DNA from: JBQTIQ01 sp052387955
GTDB taxonomy: Bacteria; Actinomycetota; Acidimicrobiia; Acidimicrobiales; JACDCH01
Direction: 5' to 3'
Assembly: GCA_052387955.1 (NCBI GenBank)
Contig: JBQTIQ010000008.1
Location: forward strand, 19,223-83,222
DNA: 64,000 nucleotides
This document shows, one piece after another, positions 1 to 7,805 of the stretch. Within the stretch, counting starts at the first letter, position 1. The number at the start of each line of letters is the position of its first letter. The notes beneath the pieces are model-generated. The model searched no databases, had not been told where the DNA came from, and saw only the letters and a list, made by a program, of their open reading frames with translations. Both the position numbers and the translations under genes were made by a program.

Positions 1-103
1 CGTCGCGGACCGAGTTCCGCAACGCGGTGGTGACGTGTGGTTGGCCCCTGACCTCGGAGAACCGGCGCGACCGGTAGCGCCGGTACAGGGACTGGTACGC
101 CAT
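1..103 (-). CDS. dnaX: DNA polymerase III subunit gamma/tau, N-terminal fragment
   Basis: The minus strand from an ATG at 103 reads MAYQSLYRRYRSRRFSEVRG and continues with QPHVTTALRNSVRD before the window edge. The start Y-x-S-L-Y-R-R-Y-R-P/S-x-x-F-x-E-V-x-G-Q is the conserved N-terminus of the clamp-loader gamma/tau ATPase, which loads the sliding clamp during replication. Only 34 codons are visible; the P-loop lies outside the window. The gene is divergent from the SRP RNA gene. In Bacillus subtilis tRNA-Ser, tadA, the SRP RNA gene and dnaX are also neighbours, which supports the call. Confidence 0.85.
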   Translation of the reverse strand, partial: MAYQSLYRRYRSRRFSEVRGQPHVTTALRNSVRD

Positions 104-226
104 CGGGACGATGCTACCGAGCGGGGTCCCTGGCCATGCCGTACGGCCGGCCCCCTGGGCGCCGCCTCGGCGCCGACGCTGTCGTCGTGGGCGCTGCCCG
201 GTTCGGCGACGGCCACCGACGGCCAC

Positions 227-232
227 TAACGT
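227..232 (+). promoter_or_regulatory. Candidate -10 box of the SRP RNA gene
   Basis: TAACGT lies 7 nt before the predicted 5' end of the SRP RNA (240). The spacing fits a sigma-70-type -10 element; no convincing -35 was seen. Confidence 0.35.
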
Positions 233-239
233 GACGGGT

Positions 240-373
240 CCCCGCCTTCCCATGTGGCGGCCGGGCCCTGTGCAACTGCAGGCCGTGAACCGAGTCAGGG
301 CCGGGAGGCAGCAGCTCTCAGCGGGCCCTGCGGTGTGCCGCAGACAGCCTGGCCGCCACTTGGGAAGGCGGGG
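240..373 (+). ncRNA. ffs: Signal recognition particle RNA (small bacterial type)
   Basis: The 5' segment 240-262 (CCCCGCCTTCCCA, then TGGCGGCC) pairs with the 3' segment 350-373 (GGCCGCCA, then TGGGAAGGCGGGG), giving one long rod-like helix. The apical part carries the domain IV signature: a GTCAGG-type stretch, GGGAGGCAGCAGC, and GGTGTGCCGC on the return strand (about 294-345). This is where Ffh binds. Length is about 134 nt. Ends are set by the pairing and may be off by a few bases. It lies between dnaX and tRNA-Ser/tadA, a neighbourhood also known in Firmicutes. Confidence 0.85.
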
Positions 374-410
374 CTCCGTACGGGCCTTCGGTGACCGGCG
401 GAGGCGTTCG

Positions 411-499
411 GGAGGAATGCGAGAGCGGACGAATCGGCACGCCTGGAGAGCGTGTGTGGGCCTCGCCCACCGTGGGTTCGAATCCCACTTCCTCCGCCA
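411..499 (+). tRNA. tRNA-Ser(GGA), CCA encoded
   Basis: The acceptor stem GGAGGAA/TTCCTCC closes the cloverleaf. The anticodon stem CACGC/GCGTG holds a 7-nt loop CTGGAGA with anticodon GGA. A long variable arm (GTGGG-CCTCG-CCCAC) is typical of class II tRNA-Ser. The T arm is GTGGG-TTCGAAT-CCCAC, and the 3' end has G plus CCA. It is followed directly by GC-rich repeat units. Confidence 0.95.
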
Positions 500-700
500 T
501 CGCTGGGGGCTGCGCCCCGCTCGCTCCGCCATCGCCGGGGGCTGCGCCCCCGCTCGCTCCGCTCGCGCCCCATCCCCGCCCGGCTCGCTGGCGCTTCCCC
601 GCCCGGCTAGCTGGCGCTCGCTCGGTCGGTGCGGAGCGGCCGACGAGGGTTCGAAAGCGGTAGCGCCCGCTCCGCCATCCCGGGGGCTGTACCCGGCTTG
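500..700 (+). repeat. GC-rich repeat cluster after tRNA-Ser, with a tRNA-like relic
   Basis: No gene is seen from 500 to 836. Directly after the tRNA are two nearly identical units made of CTCCGCCATCGC and the hairpin GGGGGCTGCGCCCCC plus GCTCGCTCCG (about 491-563). Two copies of CGGCTNGCTGGCGCT follow. A tRNA-like remnant lies at about 633-677: GGAGCGG can pair with CCGCTCC, a GTTCGAA T-loop-like motif sits between them, and GCCA ends it. A 25-base stretch here (about 657-681) recurs in inverse orientation at about 5633-5657, next to the other tRNA-Ser. Confidence 0.6.
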
Positions 701-836
701 CAGGGCCGCGGTCGACGATGTGTGCTGTTCGGCCGGACGGCCCCAGCGCCGCCCGGACGATCCCGTGCCAGGGTTCGGTGCGCCGAGGCGATCTCCTGCT
801 CTGGAGATCCGCACCCGGGCATGGCAGCGTGCGGCG

Positions 837-1286
837 GTGCAGGACGACGAGTTGATGGCCCTGGCCCTCGAGGAAGCGGCGGCGGCGCCGGCGCATGGCG
901 ACGTGCCGGTGGGTGCCGTGGTCGTCCTCGACGGCAGGGTGATCGCCCGGCGCCACAACGAACGGGAGCGCCAGGGCGACCCCACTGCTCACGCCGAGGT
1001 GCTGGCGGTGCGCGACGCCGTCGCCGTTGCCGGCCACGGCTGGCGGCTCGGTGGCGCCACCGTCGTGGTCACGCTGGAGCCCTGTCCCATGTGCGCGGGA
1101 GCGCTGGTGGCGGCCCGGGTGGCCAGGCTCGTGTACGGCGCCGCCGACCCCAAGGCGGGCGCCTGCGGCAGCCTCTACAACCTTTGCGCCGACCCGCGCC
1201 TGCACCACGAGGTCGCGGTGACGGCCGGGGTGCGGGCCGCCGATTGTGCCGCGCTGTTGTCGGACTTCTTCGCCACCCGACGCTGA
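837..1286 (+). CDS. tadA: tRNA-specific adenosine deaminase
   Basis: This 149-residue protein deaminates A34 to inosine in tRNA-Arg(ACG). Zinc and proton-shuttle motifs are visible: HAEVLAVRDA (His ligand and catalytic Glu) and PCPMCAG (the two Cys ligands). The VPVGAVVV strand before them is typical of the family. The GTG start at 837 gives the usual short N-terminus (VQDDELMALALEEA); an ATG at 855 would cut into the first helix. No strong Shine-Dalgarno precedes it. A longer reading frame upstream runs through repeats and is not believable. The neighbouring tRNA-Ser and SRP RNA fit a conserved neighbourhood. Confidence 0.9.
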   Translation: MQDDELMALALEEAAAAPAHGDVPVGAVVVLDGRVIARRHNERERQGDPTAHAEVLAVRDAVAVAGHGWRLGGATVVVTLEPCPMCAGALVAARVARLVYGAADPKAGACGSLYNLCADPRLHHEVAVTAGVRAADCAALLSDFFATRR

Positions 1287-1308
1287 GACCCAGGCCTGCG
1301 GACCGGGG

Positions 1309-3447
1309 TCAGCTCACCGGCTCGAGTTCGTCGCGGCGCCGATCGGGCTCGCCCGGGCCCTTGCCGTCGGTGGTCTCGGGCCCCACGTCAGCGTGGCCCT
1401 CCACGTCGATGTCGGGCAACAGCCGGTCGAGCCATCGCGGCAGCCACCAGTTGCGGTCACCGAGCAGTTCCATGGTGGCCGGGACCAGGAGCATGCGCAC
1501 GATGGTGGCGTCGATCAGCACGGCGACAGCGAGGCCGAGGCCGAAGAGCTTGATGATGCGGTCGGCTTCGAGCAGGAAGCTGCCGAAGACGAACACCATG
1601 ATTGCGGCGGCGGCGGTGATGACCCGGGCGGTGGCGGCCAGGCCGTCGGCTACCGACGCATGGCTGTCGCCGGTGCGGTGCCACTCCTCCTTGACCCGCG
1701 ACAGCAAGAAGACCTCGTAGTCCATGGAGAGGCCGAACACGATGGCGAACAGCATCATCGGCAGGAACGGCTCGATCGGCGCCTTCCCGATGCCGAGCAG
1801 GCTGCTCCCCCAGCCCCATTGGAAGATGGCGACGACGATGCCGAAGGCGGCGCCGATCGACAGCAGGTTCATCACGACGGCCTTGAGCGGTACCAGGACC
1901 GAACGGAACACCGTCATCAGGAGCAGGAAGGACAGCGTGAGCACGGCCGCGAAGAAGATCGGCAAGCGAGCCGAGAGGTACTGGGAGAAGTCGACCTGGA
2001 TAGCGGTCGGCCCGCTCACGGCGATGTCGAGCGAACTGCCGGCTTCGGCGCCGGGCAACACGTCGGCACGAAGACGCTGCACCAGTGCGGTGGTGGCGTC
2101 GTCCTGGGGAGCGGTGGTCGGGAACACCCGCCACAGGGCGGCGGTGGGCTGATCGGGGTCGTTGGGCGTGGCTGGGCTGGCGAAGGCCACACCGGGTGTC
2201 GCCCGCAGTGCCTCGGTGACACGGTCGAGCGCTTCCTCGGGGGTGCCGGCTCCACCGATAGGCAGCCGTCTCGGCCCGGGGCTTGGCCGCCCGGCGGCGG
2301 ACGGCGCGCCGCAGGGGGGCGAAGGCGAAGCTGGCCACCAGGACGACCGCAGCCAAGGGGAACCCGACGAGCATCGGCTGCACGTTCAGGCCGGCGCCGA
2401 TCAATCCCAACGCCACCAGCCCGGCGGCCACGAGACCCCGCCAACGGGTCAGCTCGACCCGTTCGCCGGCGAACCCGAGCAGGGCCGGGAGGAGCGTCAG
2501 CGAGGCCAGGGTGGTAGTGGCCACCACGCTGGCGGCGCCGATGGCGAGCCCGGAGATGAAGTTGATGTTCATCACCAGCATCCCGAGCATCGAGATGACC
2601 ACGGTCGACCCGGCGAAGAGCACGGCCCGGCCGGCGGTGTCGAGGGCGATCCGCACCGACTCGCCCACCGAGTGGCCGGCGTGGAGCTGCTCTCGGAAGC
2701 GGGTGACGATGAACAGCGCGTAGTCGATGCCGACGCCGAAGCCGATCATCACGCCCAGCGTGGTGGCGAAGTCAGGGACCGTGAAGAAGTTCGACAGGAG
2801 GCCGACGAGAATGGTGCCGGCCCCGATCCCGGCCAGGGCCACCCCGACCGGCAGGCCCATGGCGAGCACTGACCCGAAGGCCAGCACCAGGATCACGATG
2901 GCGAAGGCGAGCCCGAACAGCTCGGAGGAGGGGGGCTCGAACCCGGCGAAGATGGCCCCGCCCAGCTCGATCTGCACACCTTCGATCGTCGGCTCGACGT
3001 CGCGGATGCCGTCCACCACCGACTGGGAGTTCTCGAAGTTGAACTCGGGGTCGAGCTCCACGGTGGCGTAGGCGATCTCACCCTCGGTGCAACCGACGAG
3101 ATCCGCGAGTCCCCCTCGGGGCCGTACGGGCTCACCACCCGGTCGACGCCTTCGATCTCGGCTACTGCGGCCAGGAACGGTCCCATGACGGAGCGGACCG
3201 CGGGATCCTCGACGCCGCCGTCGGAGCGGAACACGATCGAGCCGCTCTCGCCCGTGCTCTGTCCGCCGAAGCGCTCCTCGAGCACGTCGAGCCCCCGCTG
3301 GCTCTCGACGTTCGGGAGCTTGAACTCCGAGCGGGAATCGGCGCCCACCGCCCCCAGGACACCGCCGGCGACGACGAGCCCCACGAGCCACAACACCACG
3401 ACCCGCCGACGACGGTCGTGGCACCACCCACCGAGACGTGCGAACAC
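1309..3447 (-). pseudogene. MMPL/RND-family lipid exporter, broken by two frame changes and an internal loss
   Basis: Three consecutive minus-strand frames carry parts of one MMPL transporter. The N-terminus (GTG at 3447, VFARLGGWCHDRRRR, then TM1 and the first extracytoplasmic domain) runs to about 3090. After a frame change near 3085-3095, YATVELDPE and the first transmembrane bundle follow (GFGVGIDYALFIVTRFRE). Near 2260 the frame changes again from YRWSRHPR straight into TPEEALDRVTEALRATPG; the seventh TM helix and the start of the second porter domain, normally between these, are missing. The C-terminal bundle (GLSMDYEVFLLSRVKEEW) then runs to 1309. Intact members are about 700 residues and export lipids or siderophores. 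Likely a real pseudogene; assembly error cannot explain the missing segment easily but could explain single frame changes. Confidence 0.75.
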
Positions 3448-3537
3448 GGTTGGCGCCCATGATCGAGACAGGGCGAACCTGGCGACCGTACCGGCATCCT
3501 GCGCCTGCTCCTCCGGCAATTGGGCCATGATCCTGGC

Positions 3538-3909
3538 GTGCTCGACCATGTCGCCATCCAGTGCGCCGACGTGACGACGGCGGCCGCCTACTACGACGCG
3601 GTGCTGGCCCCATTGGGCGGCACCCGCATCCTGGACTTCGGTGAGGTCATCGGCTTCGGCGTGCCGCCCATGCCCGACTTCTGGCTCGGCCCCCGACCCG
3701 TCGACCGCCAGGCCGGCGAGACCCACATCTGCTTTTCCGCCGCCGACCGGGCCGCCGTTCGGGCCTTCTTCGCCGCCGCGCTCGCCCATGGGGCCGAGGT
3801 GCTCCATGAGCCGCGTCCCTGGCCGGAGTACCACCCGGGCTACTACGGGGCCTTCGTACGCGACCCGGACGGCAACAACGTCGAGGCCTGCTGTCACCGA
3901 GCGGAGTAG
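3538..3909 (+). CDS. VOC (glyoxalase/bleomycin-resistance fold) family protein
   Basis: A 123-residue single-domain protein. It begins VLDHVAIQCADVTTAAAYYD and ends with DPDGNNVEACCH, the first and last strands of the beta-alpha-beta-beta-beta VOC fold. Likely metal ligands are His of LDHVAI and Glu of NNVEA; ETHICF is the central strand. The GTG start at 3538 places LDHV at the N-terminus as in relatives. Substrate is unknown. It is divergent from the broken MMPL gene by about 90 bp. Confidence 0.8.
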   Translation: MLDHVAIQCADVTTAAAYYDAVLAPLGGTRILDFGEVIGFGVPPMPDFWLGPRPVDRQAGETHICFSAADRAAVRAFFAAALAHGAEVLHEPRPWPEYHPGYYGAFVRDPDGNNVEACCHRAE

Positions 3910-4105
3910 GGCCGGCCAGCCGGCCGTGCCTCCACCCCGATGACGGCCTCGATGACGAGGATGTCGGCCCCGTCGGCGGCCCGCGCCGCGAGCGGCCCGA
4001 TGGCGCTGGCGCCGCCCTCACCGCCACGCTCTCCGCACGACGTGGCGGGGTTTGGGACGTCGTGGTCCCCTGGCGCGAACCACCCGAGCAACGACAGGAG
4101 CTCCC

Positions 4106-4684
4106 ATGACCGCCAGCGCCCCCGGAGGGATCCCCGTCGACGACCCCCGGCCCGACGACCTACGGCGGGCACCGTCGCTGGTGCTGGTCAACACCGGCAA
4201 CGGCAAGGGCAAGACGTCGGCTGCCATCGGAGTCGTGGTCCGCGGCGTCGGCCGGGGCTGGTCGGTCGCCGTCGTCCAGTTCCTCAAGTCGGGCAACTGG
4301 AAGACCGGCGAGGAGAAGGTCTGCCGTCAGCTCGGGGTCGACTGGTGGACCTTGGGTGAAGGGTTCACGTGGGACTCCGCCGACCTCACCCTCGACCGAG
4401 CCGTCGCCGCCAGCGCCTGGGCCCACGCCAAAGCCCTCATCGATGCCGGCGACCACCAACTCGTCCTGCTCGATGAGGTCACCTACCCACTCAACTGGGG
4501 CTGGATCGGCGAAGAAGACCTCCTGGCCACGATCCGCGACCGTCCCCGGCACGTCAACGTCATCTGTACCGGTCGCAACGCCCCCGACGCGCTCGTCGAC
4601 CTCGCCGACACCGTTACCGACATGGGCGAGACCAAGCACGCCTACAAGCAGGGCATCCGGGCCAAGAGGGGAATCGACTACTGA
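4106..4684 (+). CDS. cobO: Cob(I)yrinic acid a,c-diamide adenosyltransferase (CobA/CobO/BtuR family)
   Basis: The 192-residue protein transfers adenosyl from ATP to the cobalt of corrinoids. The P-loop TGNGKGKTSAA is near residue 29, followed by VVQFLKSG and the LLDEVTYPLNWG and GRNAP motifs of the BtuR family. The C-terminus has TEMGETKHAY-like and KRGIDY signatures (DMGETKHAYKQGIRAKRGIDY in two pieces). ATG at 4106 has ACAGGAG six bases upstream. No cobalamin riboswitch or other cobalamin gene was found next to it, so it may serve salvage. The 196 bases upstream hold no gene that can be supported. Confidence 0.9.
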   Translation: MTASAPGGIPVDDPRPDDLRRAPSLVLVNTGNGKGKTSAAIGVVVRGVGRGWSVAVVQFLKSGNWKTGEEKVCRQLGVDWWTLGEGFTWDSADLTLDRAVAASAWAHAKALIDAGDHQLVLLDEVTYPLNWGWIGEEDLLATIRDRPRHVNVICTGRNAPDALVDLADTVTDMGETKHAYKQGIRAKRGIDY

Positions 4685-4761
4685 GAGGCGGCCGGTCGGG
4701 CCCACACCGGACGGTGCTGGCGTTAGGGTGCGAGCGACCGCGAGCAGTCGGAGGGAACGGC

Positions 4762-5622
4762 ATGCCCGAGCGCGACGGATACATCCCCGGCGTCCCCTGT
4801 TGGGTGGATACCAGCCAGCCCGATCCCGACGCCGCCCTCCCCTTCTACCGCGGCCTGTTCGGATGGGACTTCGTGAACGTCATGCCCGAAGGGATGGAGG
4901 GCGACTACTACATCGGCCGCATACGCGGCGGGGACGTGGCTGCCGTCGGGTCCATCCCCGAAGGCACACCGCCGATGGCGATGTGGAACACGTACGTCTG
5001 GGTCGAGAGTGCCGCCGAGACCGCGACGAAGGCCCGCGACGCCGGCGGCGCGGTAGTGATCGAGCCGTTCGACGTCATGGACTCTGGCCGGATGGCTGTC
5101 GTCGCCGACCCCGAAGGGGTGGTGATCTGCGTCTGGCAGGCGAAGGACCACAAGGGGGCCAAGGTCGTCAACGAGCACGGCTCGCTGAACTTCAACGGCC
5201 TTGCCACTCGCGACCCCGACGGCGCGAAAGCCTTCTATGGCGCCGTCTTCGATTGGGAGACGTTGGCGTTGCCCACCGGAGCGATGTGGACGCTGCCCGG
5301 CTATGGCGACCACCTGGAGGAGAGCAGCCCGGGCCTTCGCGAGCAGATGGGACAGATGGGGGCGCCCGAGGGCTTCATCGACGTCGTCGCCGCGCTCAAC
5401 CCGATCGCGGAGGACGACTCCGAGACGCCGGCGCACTGGAGCGTCACGTTCGCGGTCGACGACGCCGACGCCACGGCAGCAAAGGCGCGTGAACTCGGCG
5501 GCGAGGTCGTCGCCGGCCCGTTCGATGCCCCGTGGATCAGGATGGCGGTCATCAAGGACCCGCAGGGGGCACACTTCGTCGCCAGCCAGTTCGTCCCCGA
5601 GAACAAGGACCTCGGGGTGTAG
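4762..5622 (+). CDS. Two-domain VOC/glyoxalase-fold protein
   Basis: 286 residues with two tandem VOC units. The first starts IPGVPCWVDTSQPDPDAALP and ends MAVVADPEGVVICVWQ. The second starts near residue 136 with GSLNFNGLATRDPDGAKAFY and ends IKDPQGAHFVASQFVPENKD. Both repeat the pattern 'FYRGLFGWDF' / 'FYGAVFDWET' expected of extradiol-like or antibiotic-binding members. ATG at 4762 has GGAGGG 6 bases upstream; a longer frame upstream is ignored. Function is not known; such proteins are often called hydroxylase or glyoxalase-like. Confidence 0.85.
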   Translation: MPERDGYIPGVPCWVDTSQPDPDAALPFYRGLFGWDFVNVMPEGMEGDYYIGRIRGGDVAAVGSIPEGTPPMAMWNTYVWVESAAETATKARDAGGAVVIEPFDVMDSGRMAVVADPEGVVICVWQAKDHKGAKVVNEHGSLNFNGLATRDPDGAKAFYGAVFDWETLALPTGAMWTLPGYGDHLEESSPGLREQMGQMGAPEGFIDVVAALNPIAEDDSETPAHWSVTFAVDDADATAAKARELGGEVVAGPFDAPWIRMAVIKDPQGAHFVASQFVPENKDLGV

Positions 5623-5629
5623 CCCCCTC

Positions 5630-5686
5630 GGATGGCGGAGCAGGCGCTACCGCTCTCGGAGCGAGCGGGGGCGCAGCCCCCGGGGA
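5630..5686 (-). repeat. GC-rich repeat behind tRNA-Ser(CGA)
   Basis: On the minus strand, directly after the tRNA CCA end, lies the hairpin GGGGGCTGCGCCCCC, then GCTCGCTCCG, then AGCGGTAGCGCC-T-GCTCCGCC. The same elements follow tRNA-Ser(GGA) at 500-700. Confidence 0.6.
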
Positions 5687-5776
5687 TGGCGGAGGGTGTG
5701 GGATTCGAACCCACGGTGACCTTGCGACCACAACGGTTTTCGAGACCGTCCCATTCGTCCACTCTGGCAACCCTCC
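5687..5776 (-). tRNA. tRNA-Ser(CGA), CCA encoded
   Basis: Read on the minus strand, the acceptor stem is GGAGGGT/ACCCTCC. The anticodon stem ACGGT/ACCGT holds loop CTCGAAA with anticodon CGA. A long variable arm (GTGGTCGCAAGGTCAC) marks a class II tRNA. The T arm is GTGGG-TTCGAAT-CCCAC and the 3' end G-CCA. TAGGGT at 5787-5792 (minus) lies 10 nt upstream of the 5' end and is a likely -10 box; the same hexamer precedes tRNA-Pro. Confidence 0.95.
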
Positions 5777-5801
5777 GGGGACGGGAACCCTATCCGCTGG
5801 G

Positions 5802-5825
5802 CGAAACCGGCCGGCGCCGGTTTCG
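5802..5825. promoter_or_regulatory. Inverted repeat between tRNA-Ser and the ABC exporter
   Basis: Ten-base arms CGAAACCGGC and GCCGGTTTCG flank a CGGC centre. The element lies 26 bases before the exporter ATG and behind the tRNA promoter, so it could be an operator for the exporter. TACCAT at 5838-5843, 8 nt before the ATG, may be the -10 box of a leaderless transcript. Confidence 0.35.
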
Positions 5826-5851
5826 ACAGTGATCCCTTACCATTCGCTCTG

Positions 5852-7741
5852 ATGTCGATGGCGATGTGGCACATGCTCGGGAACGATCCCGAGAAGGTAA
5901 AGGGATCGCGTCTGGCGCCGGGGCTGATGAAACGGGTGTGGCAGTTCGCCCGTCGCTACCGGGCCAAGCTGGCGGGGTTCCTGGCCGTGGTCGTGCTGCA
6001 GGCCGTCGTCGGCCTGGCGCCGCCGCTGCTGATCAAGAGCGTGATCGACGACGCCATCCCGGCCCAGGACCGGGGGCTCGTCACGGTGCTGGCGTTGGCC
6101 ATGATGGCGGCGGCGTTGGTGAACGCGATGCTCTCGATGCTGGGCCGGTGGTGGTCCTCGCGCATCGGTGAAGGGCTCATCTTCGACCTGCGGGTGTCGT
6201 TGTTCGACCACACCCAGCGGATGCCGATCGCCTTCTTCACCCGCACCCAGACCGGGGCGCTGGTCAGCCGCATGAACAACGACGTGATCGGGGCGCAGCG
6301 GGCGCTCACGGGCACGCTCGGCTCGGTGGTGGCCAACATCGTCACGCTGGCGTTCACGCTGGTGGCGATGGCCGCCCTCGAGTGGCGCCTGACGCTGTTG
6401 GCCGTGGTCCTGCTCCCCGTCTTCCTGGTCCCGGCCAAGCGTGTCGGGCGCCGCCTCCAGGCCATCACCCGCGAAGGCATGAACCTCAACGCCTCGATGA
6501 ACTCGACCATGACCGAGCGCTTCGGCGTTGCCGGCGCCCTGCTGGTCAAGCTCTTCGGCCGTCACGACGAAGAGGTGAGCGAGTTCGGCGCCCGGGCCGG
6601 ACGGGTGCGCGACATCGGCGTCCGCAGCGCCATGTACGGACGGGTCTTCTTCGAGGCGCTCGGTCTGGTCGGCGCGGTCGGCATCGCCGCGATCTATCTG
6701 GTGGGTGGACAGCTGGTCATCTCCGACGCCATGACGCTCGGGACGCTGGTGGCGCTCGGCGCCTACGTCACCCGGATCTACGGACCGCTCACCTCGCTGA
6801 CCAACGCCCGGGTCGACCTGATGACCGCCTTCGTGTCGTTCGAGCGGGTCTTCGAGGTGCTCGACACGCCCGCCTCGGTGGCCGACCGCGACGGCGCCTC
6901 ACCGCTGGCCGCGGTGGCCGGACGGATCGAGTTCGACGACGTGTGGTTCCACTACCCGTCGGCGGCGGAGACCTCGGTGGCCTCGCTCGAAGGCCCCGAG
7001 GTGGCCGTGTCGGGCGACGGCCGGCTCTCCGACACGGTGTCGGCGACGGTGCTCCACGGCGTGTCGGCCACGATCGAACCGGGCCAGACAGTCGCCCTGG
7101 TCGGCCCTTCGGGTGCCGGGAAGACGACGCTCGCCAACCTCGTACCCCGCCTCTACGACGTGAGCGCCGGCGCCCTGCGCATCGACGGCCACGACGTCCG
7201 CGACGTGACCCAGGACTCCCTGCGGGCCGCGATCGGCGTGGTCGCCCAGGACCCGCACCTCTTCCACGACACGGTGATGGCGAACCTGCGCTACGCCCGC
7301 CCCTCGGCCACCAGCGACGAGGTCGCGGCGGCCTGCCGGGCGGCCCAGGTCCACGACGTCATCGCCAGCCTTCCCGAGGGCTACGACACCGTGGTGGGGG
7401 AGCGCGGCTACCGGCTGTCGGGGGGCGAGAAACAGCGCCTGGCCATTGCCCGGATGCTTCTCAAGGACCCTCGCATCGTCATCCTCGACGAAGCCACCAG
7501 TCATCTCGACTCCGAGAACGAGGCCGCCATCCAGCGGGCGTTCGGCCACGCGCTGGCCGGACGCACCGCCTTGGTGATCGCCCACCGGTTGTCCACCGTG
7601 GCCGACGCCGACCAGATCCTGGTGATCGACGACGGCCGGGTCGTCGAACGGGGCCGCCACCACGAGCTGCTCGCCGCCGAGGGCCTCTACGCCGACCTCT
7701 ACCGCACCCTGGTCCGCACCGCCGTGGAACCGATCGCCTGA
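5852..7741 (+). CDS. ABC exporter, fused membrane and ATPase domains
   Basis: 629 residues: a type IV exporter half-transporter. Six transmembrane helices lie at about 35-330 (for example LAGFLAVVVLQAVVGLAPPL). The nucleotide-binding domain starts near 356 (GRIEFDDVWFHYP). Walker A GPSGAGKTTL is at about 417, the signature LSGGEKQR near 521, Walker B RIVILDEATS near 542 and the H-loop AHRLS follows. An extra loop of about 30 residues (SAAETSVASLEGPEVAVSGD and onward) sits between the first strands of the ATPase domain, which is unusual. Probably homodimeric; substrate unknown. Start ATG 5852 has no clear Shine-Dalgarno; ATGs at 5858 and 5864 are alternatives. Confidence 0.88.
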   Translation: MSMAMWHMLGNDPEKVKGSRLAPGLMKRVWQFARRYRAKLAGFLAVVVLQAVVGLAPPLLIKSVIDDAIPAQDRGLVTVLALAMMAAALVNAMLSMLGRWWSSRIGEGLIFDLRVSLFDHTQRMPIAFFTRTQTGALVSRMNNDVIGAQRALTGTLGSVVANIVTLAFTLVAMAALEWRLTLLAVVLLPVFLVPAKRVGRRLQAITREGMNLNASMNSTMTERFGVAGALLVKLFGRHDEEVSEFGARAGRVRDIGVRSAMYGRVFFEALGLVGAVGIAAIYLVGGQLVISDAMTLGTLVALGAYVTRIYGPLTSLTNARVDLMTAFVSFERVFEVLDTPASVADRDGASPLAAVAGRIEFDDVWFHYPSAAETSVASLEGPEVAVSGDGRLSDTVSATVLHGVSATIEPGQTVALVGPSGAGKTTLANLVPRLYDVSAGALRIDGHDVRDVTQDSLRAAIGVVAQDPHLFHDTVMANLRYARPSATSDEVAAACRAAQVHDVIASLPEGYDTVVGERGYRLSGGEKQRLAIARMLLKDPRIVILDEATSHLDSENEAAIQRAFGHALAGRTALVIAHRLSTVADADQILVIDDGRVVERGRHHELLAAEGLYADLYRTLVRTAVEPIA

Positions 7742-7805
7742 CCGGCCGGCGCCGGGCGCAGGAGCGACTGGGGGGCGATCGCCGCGGCGCGCCACAGCGC
7801 CCGGT

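Noticed and set aside
1..240. Replication origin near dnaX
   Set aside because: No dnaA, dnaN or DnaA-box cluster is present in the window.
3910..4105. Cobalamin riboswitch before the adenosyltransferase gene
   Set aside because: The conserved B12-box core was not found in the leader.
3894..4172. Minus-strand frame between the VOC gene and cobO with protein-like text (LLSLLGWFAPGDHDVPNP)
   Set aside because: No family recognised, no start signal, overlaps both neighbours; could be a remnant but cannot be supported.
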